Shown here piece by piece: positions 1 through 6,014 of a stretch of DNA of 64,000 nucleotides (position 1 is its first letter; every line of letters begins with the position of its first letter). The stretch spans positions 1,054,001 to 1,118,000 of the forward strand of contig CAWGKW010000001.1 of assembly GCA_963823275.1 (NCBI GenBank). Direction: 5' to 3'. Position numbers and translations under genes: made by a program. A model generated the notes under the pieces. It did no database searches and had not been told where the DNA came from. It saw only the letters and a list, made by a program, of their open reading frames with translations. This DNA is from RHKX01 sp963823275. GTDB taxonomy: Bacteria > Actinomycetota > Thermoleophilia > Solirubrobacterales > 70-9.

Positions 1-36
1 CCGTCGATTTCAATCGGGACTGAAGGTAGGAGGAAT

Positions 37-837
37 ATGGACGTCGATCTGACCGCCAGGGGCGAGGTTTCCGAGGAGGCCCGCGAACTGGCCGTGGAAA
101 AGATCGGGACCCTGGACCGATACCTGAACGCCCGCTTCCTGAGGGCCCACGTGGTCCTCCATCAGGAGGCGAACCCGCGCGTCGAGCGGCCGGCGCGAGC
201 CGAGGGTGAGGTGCTGCTGGACGGGACAATGGTTCGAGCTCACGTCGCAAGCTTCGACATGCGCACTGCGATCGACCTGCTCGCCCAGCGACTGGAGCGC
301 CAGCTGCGCTCCTTCGTCGAGCGCCGGGTGACCGAGAGGGACCACGGGGCATCGAGCAGCCCCGGCGAGTGGCGCCACGGGGACCCGCCCACCGTGCGTC
401 CGGCCTACTTTCCACGACCCCCCGAGGAGCGCGAGGTGGTGCGCCAGAAGAGCATCGCCGTCGGGGAGATGGACGCCGTGCGGGCAGCCGAGGAGATGGA
501 GATGCTCGATCACGACTTCTACCTCTTCCGCGAGGTGGTCCCGGGAGTTGACGCCGTCGTCTACCGGCGCGACGACGGCCGAATCGGAGTGATCGGCCCG
601 GCTGGGACCGGCTGGTCGGGACCCGACAAGTTCGGGTTCGTGCGCGAGGACAGCCGCGGCCCTGAGCCTCGCAGCCTCAAGGACGTCATTGCGGAGATGA
701 ATGAGCTCAACCACCGCTTCCTGTATTTCGTCGACGAGGCCTCCGGTCGCGCCCGGGTCATCTACCTGCGCTACGACGGCCACTACGGGCTGATCGAGCC
801 CTGGGAAGATCCCGCTGCGGAGGGTCCCGCCGTCTAG
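37..837 (+). CDS. hpf: Ribosome hibernation factor, HPF/RaiA family with two C-terminal domains
   Basis: 266-residue ribosome-associated protein. Residues 1-95 form the HPF/S30AE fold that binds the small subunit in stationary phase. Residues about 138-190 (VRQKSIAV, then MLDHDFYLFREV) look like the S30AE C-terminal dimerisation domain, and residues about 205-260 (MNELNHRFLYFVDEASGRAR) look like a second, diverged copy. Ordinary long HPF (about 200 aa) has one such domain; the doubled form recalls mycobacterial RafH. ATG with an AGGAGG site at 31-36 fixes the start. The function is firm; the RafH comparison is from memory of length and layout. The upstream neighbour lies outside the window. 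Confidence 0.85.
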   Translation: MDVDLTARGEVSEEARELAVEKIGTLDRYLNARFLRAHVVLHQEANPRVERPARAEGEVLLDGTMVRAHVASFDMRTAIDLLAQRLERQLRSFVERRVTERDHGASSSPGEWRHGDPPTVRPAYFPRPPEEREVVRQKSIAVGEMDAVRAAEEMEMLDHDFYLFREVVPGVDAVVYRRDDGRIGVIGPAGTGWSGPDKFGFVREDSRGPEPRSLKDVIAEMNELNHRFLYFVDEASGRARVIYLRYDGHYGLIEPWEDPAAEGPAV

Positions 838-880
838 AGGCTCCGCGCGATCGTCTGAGGGATGCGGAGGTCGATCGTCG

Positions 881-1486
881 CTAGCTGCGTAGGGCGTCGA
901 GCAACCCGCCGAGGGCCATGAGGGTCTCCTGCCTCGCCGCCGCCACGTCGTCGGCGAGGGCGACGTACATCGCACCCTCGTTAAGCGCACCGAGCAGCAG
1001 GTGAGCGAGCGGCCGCACGGGCTGCTCGGCCAGTGTCCCCTGCTCGATCGCTCCGGCGACGGCAGCGACGATGAGGCCGAGCCCGTAGCGCTCGCTGATC
1101 GCGCGCCATTCCTCCCATCCCAGGACGCTCGGCGCGTCCAGCGCGACGATTCGCCGGAAGTCCGGCTCAAGGCATGCGTCGATCAGCACCTCGGCGCCGT
1201 CGCCGAGGGACCCGAGCGGGTCGGTCGGATCCGCGGCCTCGATGCGCGCGCCGATCCGTCCCATGAGCTCCACCTCGAGGTCCTCGACGACCGCCCGGAA
1301 GAGCTCGCGCTTGTCGGCGAACTGGTGGTAGAGGGCACCGCGAGTGACGCCCGCGGCATGCGCAAGCTCCTCGGTGCCGACGTCGGCGTAGCCGCGCTCA
1401 CCGAATAGGCGCCGCGCGGCGGCTATCAAAGCTCCGCGGGTGGCGGCGCTGCGGGTGGCGTGTTTGCTGGGGTGGCTTGTTTCCAT
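881..1486 (-). CDS. TetR/AcrR-family transcriptional regulator
   Basis: 201-residue repressor. Residues 15-60 form the TetR helix-turn-helix (ALIAAARRLFGERGY, then VTRGALYHQFADKRELF). The C-terminal part is a ligand-binding helical domain of unknown specificity. It is divergent from the alpha/beta hydrolase at 1542, with 55 bp between starts. A perfect 8-bp-arm palindrome at 1485-1501 overlaps its own start codon and lies inside the hydrolase promoter, so it probably represses both genes. On its own strand GATAAT at 1505-1500 could serve as a -10, giving a very short leader. Confidence 0.9.
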   Translation of the reverse strand: METSHPSKHATRSAATRGALIAAARRLFGERGYADVGTEELAHAAGVTRGALYHQFADKRELFRAVVEDLEVELMGRIGARIEAADPTDPLGSLGDGAEVLIDACLEPDFRRIVALDAPSVLGWEEWRAISERYGLGLIVAAVAGAIEQGTLAEQPVRPLAHLLLGALNEGAMYVALADDVAAARQETLMALGGLLDALRS

Positions 1487-1504
1487 ACAGACAGTCTGTA
1501 TTAT
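1477..1504 (+). promoter_or_regulatory. Promoter of the hydrolase gene
   Basis: TTGTTT (1477-1482), a 16-bp spacer and TATTAT (1499-1504) make a good sigma70-type promoter. Transcription would start near 1511, giving about 30 nt of leader with GGAG at 1532-1535 before the ATG at 1542. The TetR operator fills the spacer and touches the -10. Confidence 0.65.
1485..1501. promoter_or_regulatory. TetR operator palindrome
   Basis: ATACAGAC-A-GTCTGTAT is a 17-bp perfect inverted repeat around one central base. It lies between the -35 and -10 of the hydrolase promoter and covers the start codon of the divergent tetR, the classic placement for a local TetR operator. Confidence 0.8.
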
Positions 1505-1541
1505 CCCGACGGTCGAGTCAATCTACCGTCTGGAGCTTCGC

Positions 1542-2411
1542 ATGACCGCACTCACTTCATCACTCGTCGACCTGCCCGGCGGCGCCGTGGCCATCCGGGA
1601 TTCCGGAGGGAAGGGCCCGATGGTCGTCTTCGTCCATGGCGTGTTGGTCGACGGCCGGCTGTGGGACGACGTCTGGCCGGCGGTCGCCGCGGCCGGGTAC
1701 CGCTGCGTGCTGCCCAATCTGCCGCTTGGAGCCCACCGGCATCCGCTCGAGGCCGACGCCGATCGCTCGCCGCTCGGCCAGGCCCGCCGCGTCGCCTCCC
1801 TGATCAGGGCGCTGGGCGCCGAGCGGGCGGTGCTCGTCGGCAACGACTCGGGCGGGGCGATCTGCCAGATCCTCACCGCCGACGACCCCGACGTCGTGGA
1901 CCGCCTCATCCTCACTCCCGCCGATGCGTTTGAGCACTTCCCGCCCGCGTTCTTCCGGCCGCTCACCCTGATCGCCCGCTCCCCGCGCCTGCTCGGCGCG
2001 GCGGTGTGGCCGCTGACCCGGCGGCCGATCCGCCGGATGCCGTTCGCTTTCGGATGGCTGTCCAAGCGGCCGATCCCGGACGAACTTATGGACGACTGGT
2101 TCGACGCGCTCTACGCCGAACCGGCGGTGTTGGGGGACGTCGCCGGATTCGTGGCGCCGATGAGTCCCCGCCTCACGCTCGACGCCGCCGAGCGCCTGCG
2201 CTCATTTCCGCGACCGGCGCTGATGGCCTGGGCGACCGAAGACCGCTTCTTCCCGTTCTCCGACGGCGAGAAGCTGGCCGGGCTGATGCCGCAGGGCCGG
2301 GTCGTGCCGATCCACGACAGCTACACGTTCACGCCGATCGACCAGCCCGACGGGACGGCCGAGGCGATCGTGACCTTCCTGGGCGACACCGAGCAGTCGG
2401 CTCAGGTGTAG
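1542..2411 (+). CDS. Alpha/beta hydrolase (epoxide hydrolase/haloalkane dehalogenase-like)
   Basis: 289 residues. The oxyanion HG is at 32-33, the nucleophile elbow GNDSGG has Asp102 as nucleophile, as in dehalogenases and epoxide hydrolases, and the acid is probably Asp234 (ATEDRFF). The site that usually carries the catalytic His (GHF) reads YTF here, with Thr262, so the triad looks incomplete; His258 lies four residues earlier. The start is the ATG with GGAG six bases upstream, not the longer frame, which would run back through the operator. It is controlled by the divergent TetR. The substrate is unknown. Confidence 0.85.
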   Translation: MTALTSSLVDLPGGAVAIRDSGGKGPMVVFVHGVLVDGRLWDDVWPAVAAAGYRCVLPNLPLGAHRHPLEADADRSPLGQARRVASLIRALGAERAVLVGNDSGGAICQILTADDPDVVDRLILTPADAFEHFPPAFFRPLTLIARSPRLLGAAVWPLTRRPIRRMPFAFGWLSKRPIPDELMDDWFDALYAEPAVLGDVAGFVAPMSPRLTLDAAERLRSFPRPALMAWATEDRFFPFSDGEKLAGLMPQGRVVPIHDSYTFTPIDQPDGTAEAIVTFLGDTEQSAQV

Positions 2412-2464
2412 TTCCCGGTTTTGTTCATCCCGCCCTCCTTGCAGGCTGGGGGAGCCGGAGCTCC

Positions 2465-3076
2465 TCAGCTTTGCTTGACGACCGCGTACATGACCCGCTC
2501 CGCCGCATCGACGACCACTTCGCCGATCCGCGAGGAGCGGCGATACAACTCGCGACGGGCGATGCGTTGCCGCATGTCCTCGACCTCGAGGAGGCCAGCC
2601 ATGCCGCGGTAGTAGGTGGCATCTAGTTGATGCTCCACCTCGATCGCCTTCTCGGCTGCCTCGGTGGCGGCTTGGCCGTCGTGGCCGAGCAGGGCGATCG
2701 CCTCGTCGATCAGTCGAACGGCCTTGCCGAGCAGCCCGGCCATCTCCGCGATTCCGGCGTCCGGGGTGCAGTCCATCACCTCCGCCTCGGCGACGAGATC
2801 GCAGGTGTAATCGAGGATCCAGTCGATACTGCGAGACAGCGCGAACACGTCCTCCGGCTCCAGCGGGAGCATGAAGGCGACGCGGAGCGCGTTCATCAGA
2901 TTGCGCTTCGCGATGTCGCCACGAGGCTCGGCGTTCATGGCGATCTGCGCGGCGTCAGGGTCGCCCCCGGCCCACTCGGCGAAGGCGTCCAAGCCCTCGA
3001 GGGTGACCACCAGCTGGCGGCGAAGCAACCCGATCACGTCGGGTTCCTCGGGTAAGAACCACCGGGTGAACCTCAT
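2465..3076 (-). CDS. DUF47 family PhoU-like phosphate transport regulator
   Basis: 203-residue, all-helical protein of the DUF47/PhoU-related family (MRFTRWFLPEEPDVIGLL at the N-terminus, regular Asp/Glu-rich helices). Members occur next to Pit transporters and are thought to gate or regulate them. Its ATG (3076-3074) overlaps the stop of the pit gene (TGA 3075-3073) as ATGA, so the two are translationally coupled. Longer upstream frame extensions are only shadow of pit. It converges with the hydrolase, with 53 bp between the stops and no clear terminator. Confidence 0.88.
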   Translation of the reverse strand: MRFTRWFLPEEPDVIGLLRRQLVVTLEGLDAFAEWAGGDPDAAQIAMNAEPRGDIAKRNLMNALRVAFMLPLEPEDVFALSRSIDWILDYTCDLVAEAEVMDCTPDAGIAEMAGLLGKAVRLIDEAIALLGHDGQAATEAAEKAIEVEHQLDATYYRGMAGLLEVEDMRQRIARRELYRRSSRIGEVVVDAAERVMYAVVKQS

Positions 3077-4083
3077 GCGAGCAACTGCCAAACCTCGAAG
3101 ATGCCGACGGCGAGCAGTGCGGAGGCCGGAATGGTGATCAACCAGGCGAGGCCCATCTGGCGAACGACCAGCCAGCGCACATGATGCAGGCGCCGGCGCC
3201 CGGCGCCGATGCCGACTATCGATGACGCCACCACCTGGGTCGTGGCGGTGGGCCCCCCGACCAGCGAAGCACCCAGAATCACGGCTGAAGACGCCGATTG
3301 GCTGGCCAGCCCCTCGACCGGCTGGATGCGATAGATGCGTCGACCCACGGTGCGAATGATGCGCCATCCGCCGAGCGTCGTACCCGCGGTCAGAGCCAGA
3401 GCGCACGCCACGGTCGTCCACGTCGGCGCCGCGAGCGAGTCGATTCGCCCATCGGCGAGAAGCAGCGCCGCGACGATCCCAACCGACTTCTGCGCGTCGT
3501 TTGCGCCGTGGCTGAAGGCGAGAGTGGCCGACATCACCCACTCTCCACCGCGGACGGGGCCGCGCCAGCGCCGGGTGGCTCGCCGCCCGAGCCCGCGGAG
3601 GGCGCGGATCACGACGAGTCCGCCGAGCGCGCCCAGGGGCGGGGAGACTGCGAGCGCGATCAGCGCGCCGAAGACGCCCACCGGATGCCAGCCGTCGAGG
3701 CCGCCCCACTGAACCGCGCTGATCCCTCCTTCGATCAGTGCCGCGCCGACGAGACCGCCGACGAGCGCATGCCCGGAGCTCGAGGGAATCCCGAAATGCC
3801 AGGTGATCAGATTCCATGTCACCGCGGCGGCGAGTCCGGATCCGATCACCGCGGCGGCCACCGAGGGATTCACCGTGACGATTCCGCCGATCGTGTCGGC
3901 GACCGCAGCGCCGATGAAAAGCGGCCCGAGCAGATTGAAGATCGCGGCCAGGATGATCGCCTGAAGGGGTCGGGCGGCGCGGGTGGCGACGAGCGTCGCG
4001 ATCGCGTTCGATGCGTCATGAAGTCCGTTGGTGACCGCGAACGCGAACGCGAGCAGGATGGCGATCGCAAAGCCCAGTTCCAT
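3073..4083 (-). CDS. pit: Inorganic phosphate transporter, PiT family
   Basis: 336-residue integral membrane protein with about ten hydrophobic segments. It has the two inverted PiT signatures: NGLHDASNAIA near residue 19 and SHGANDAQKS near residue 190. It is a low-affinity, cation-coupled phosphate (or metal-phosphate) symporter of the inner membrane. It is first in a two-gene operon with the DUF47 partner. The start at 4083 follows directly from the conserved N-terminal helix. The intergenic region to the divergent kelch gene is 74 bp. Confidence 0.92.
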   Translation of the reverse strand: MELGFAIAILLAFAFAVTNGLHDASNAIATLVATRAARPLQAIILAAIFNLLGPLFIGAAVADTIGGIVTVNPSVAAAVIGSGLAAAVTWNLITWHFGIPSSSGHALVGGLVGAALIEGGISAVQWGGLDGWHPVGVFGALIALAVSPPLGALGGLVVIRALRGLGRRATRRWRGPVRGGEWVMSATLAFSHGANDAQKSVGIVAALLLADGRIDSLAAPTWTTVACALALTAGTTLGGWRIIRTVGRRIYRIQPVEGLASQSASSAVILGASLVGGPTATTQVVASSIVGIGAGRRRLHHVRWLVVRQMGLAWLITIPASALLAVGIFEVWQLLA

Positions 4084-4086
4084 GTG

Positions 4087-4115
4087 TCGACTCTATGGGC
4101 CGCGGCGAGTAGGCT
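4087..4115 (+). promoter_or_regulatory. Promoter of kelch gene
   Basis: TCGACT (4087-4092), exactly 17 bp, TAGGCT (4110-4115). The same TAGGCT hexamer recurs as a likely -10 before treT, fdhD and the 29.4 kb oxidoreductase. Confidence 0.55.
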
Positions 4116-4121
4116 CTGGGC

Positions 4122-4149
4122 GGATCGGAATGGAGGGATCGGAATGGAG
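4122..4149 (+). repeat. 14-bp tandem duplication in kelch 5' leader
   Basis: GGATCGGAATGGAG occurs twice back to back (4122-4135 and 4136-4149), so the GGAG ribosome-binding element is doubled. The second copy, extended to GGAGG at 4146-4150, sits 7 nt before the GTG start at 4158. Confidence 0.85.
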
Positions 4150-4157
4150 GCGGACGG

Positions 4158-5387
4158 GTGAAGTGGATGGTCGGCGTCTTGGCGATGGTCATGGCCACCG
4201 GGCTGCTGGTTGCGGCGGGACAGGCAGCGCCTGACCGTGGAGGAACGACCCCGGCCTCCGATGTCGGCCGCTCGGCGTCCCCCGACCTGGGCTCCTACCG
4301 ATGGGAGTTGATCAACGGCGACAGCGACTGGGAGCGGCGCGCCGGGCTGCAGGCGGTCAAGCTCAATGGGAGCTTTTTCGTCATGGGCGGGCGCACGCCC
4401 CTGAGTGAGTTCATCCCCTTCGCGAGCAGGATCTTCGGCGATGTCTGGGAGAGCCCGGATGAGGGGGCGAGCTGGACGGAGACGGTTCAGCAGGCGCCCT
4501 GGCCGGCTCGCGCCTACTTCCAGGCGGTGACGATGACCGGCAAGGGGAAGGCGGCGAAGAAGCACATGTACGTGCTCGGCGGGCAGAACTTCGGAGCCGG
4601 CTTCGGCCAGTCCTCGGAGTTCTTCAACGACGTCTGGCGCAGCCCCGACGGCGAGCGCTGGACCGCGCTGACGCAGGACGCCGGCTGGGAGGGCCGAGCC
4701 GGCCTGAGCGCCGTCTCCTTCAAGGACCGCATCTACGTCATGGGCGGCAGCCAGGGCGATGACGTCTCCACCGGCGGCTCGGGCCGGATCCTGTTCAACG
4801 ACGTCTGGAGGTCCGGCGACGGGCGGACCTGGAAGCGGATGACCGCCGACGCTCCCTGGGATCCGCGTGCCGGAGGCGTGGCCGCGGTCAAGGACGGCTA
4901 CATGTACCTGCTCGGCGGCGAGGATGCCTTCGAGTGCGACCCGGAGCGTCCGGATCGCTGCCCGCCCTACTTCAACGATGTCTGGCGATCCGAAAACGGC
5001 AGGGATTGGGAACTGGTGACCGATTCGGCCGAGTGGTCCCCGCGGCCGGGCCACCAGTGCGTCGTCATCTCGGACCGGTTCGTCTGCTTCGGTGGCTTCG
5101 GTCTCGAGGAGAACCCCGTTGACATGTGGGTCAGCAGGGACGGCGCGAGTTGGCGCCAGATCCCCCCGTCGCCGTGGAACGCTCCCGGCTCCGAGCAGGT
5201 GAAGTACGACTTCGACGCCCTCGTCGCTCCGCAGGGAGACGGGGCGAATTGTCGGGCCAACCCGCCGAAGAAGGCGGGTTGCTCGATCTACACGTTCGGA
5301 GGGGACCGCGAGCGCTTCGACCTGCCGCCGCAGGTGAACTTCGATCGAATCGACAACGACGTCTGGCGGTTCGCATCCCCCCGGTAG
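4158..5387 (+). CDS. Secreted kelch/beta-propeller repeat protein
   Basis: 409 residues. The N-terminus (positively charged, then LAMVMATGLLVAAGQAA) is a signal peptide with probable cleavage near residue 23. The rest carries about five kelch-type repeats of the form FNDVWRSPDGERWT followed by an arginine-alanine-glycine turn and an IYVMGG strand (for example near residues 155-200, 215-260, 275-320). Such propellers bind ligands or act as galactose-oxidase-like scaffolds; no catalytic motif is recognisable. The GTG start is chosen because GGAGG lies 7 nt upstream; an ATG 9 nt further in is possible. Confidence 0.8.
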   Translation: MKWMVGVLAMVMATGLLVAAGQAAPDRGGTTPASDVGRSASPDLGSYRWELINGDSDWERRAGLQAVKLNGSFFVMGGRTPLSEFIPFASRIFGDVWESPDEGASWTETVQQAPWPARAYFQAVTMTGKGKAAKKHMYVLGGQNFGAGFGQSSEFFNDVWRSPDGERWTALTQDAGWEGRAGLSAVSFKDRIYVMGGSQGDDVSTGGSGRILFNDVWRSGDGRTWKRMTADAPWDPRAGGVAAVKDGYMYLLGGEDAFECDPERPDRCPPYFNDVWRSENGRDWELVTDSAEWSPRPGHQCVVISDRFVCFGGFGLEENPVDMWVSRDGASWRQIPPSPWNAPGSEQVKYDFDALVAPQGDGANCRANPPKKAGCSIYTFGGDRERFDLPPQVNFDRIDNDVWRFASPR

Positions 5388-5416
5388 GCCCGGTCAACTC
5401 CGGTGAGGAGGCGCGG

Positions 5417-5959
5417 ATCCCCAAGGCGCTCCACCTCCTGCGGCATGCGAAGTCGAGTTGGGAGGACCCGACTCTGGCCGACCACGATCGTCCCCTGGCA
5501 CCGCGAGGGCGCCGCGCCTCCAAGACGATTGCCGAGTACCTGCGCAGCCGGGGGATCACGCCCGCGCTGGTGCTCTGCTCCACCTCGGCCCGCACTCGCG
5601 AGACCCTTGCCCGCATCTCAGGCGGCTTCGAGCAGGCGAGCAAGGTGGAGGTGGAGACCGAGCGGACCCTCTACACGGCCACCGCCGACGAGCTGCTCGC
5701 GAGGTTGCGTGAGGTGCCCGACGACGTCGAGTCCGTGATGCTCATCGGCCACCAGCCTGCAATCCAGGGTCTAGCGCTGGCGCTGGCGGATGGGGGGGCG
5801 CAGGGTGCGGGGAAGCAGCTGGAGGGGTTGATTGAGAAGTTCCCGACCGCGGCGCTTGCCACGTTCGCCGTCACGGGCGCCTGGAGGGGGCTCAATCCCG
5901 GGTCGGCGCGGCTCGTCGAGTTCGTCAGGCCGAGGGATCTCGAGCGGCCACGGAGCTGA
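5417..5959 (+). CDS. sixA: SixA-type phosphohistidine phosphatase (histidine phosphatase superfamily)
   Basis: About 180 residues. The catalytic motif LLRHAKSSW starts near residue 7 and the second histidine lies in LIGHQPA, as in SixA, which removes phosphate from histidine of phosphorelay proteins. CSTSARTRET is the third family motif. No ATG, GTG or TTG exists in frame before the conserved N-terminus; the best candidate is an ATC at 5417 with a strong GAGGAGG site at 5405-5411, five bases upstream. Either this is a rare AUC start or one base is wrong. It follows the kelch gene by 29 bp. Confidence 0.8.
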   Translation: MPKALHLLRHAKSSWEDPTLADHDRPLAPRGRRASKTIAEYLRSRGITPALVLCSTSARTRETLARISGGFEQASKVEVETERTLYTATADELLARLREVPDDVESVMLIGHQPAIQGLALALADGGAQGAGKQLEGLIEKFPTAALATFAVTGAWRGLNPGSARLVEFVRPRDLERPRS

Positions 5960-6002
5960 GGGCGGATCTGGTCGGGTGGGGCGTCTGGGTGAACGGCCTG
6001 GC

Positions 6003-6008
6003 TACGAT
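6003..6008 (+). promoter_or_regulatory. Leaderless-type -10 before GNAT/acyl-CoA synthetase gene
   Basis: TACGAT followed by six bases and the ATG at 6015; no Shine-Dalgarno is present. Confidence 0.5.
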
Positions 6009-6014
6009 CAACGC

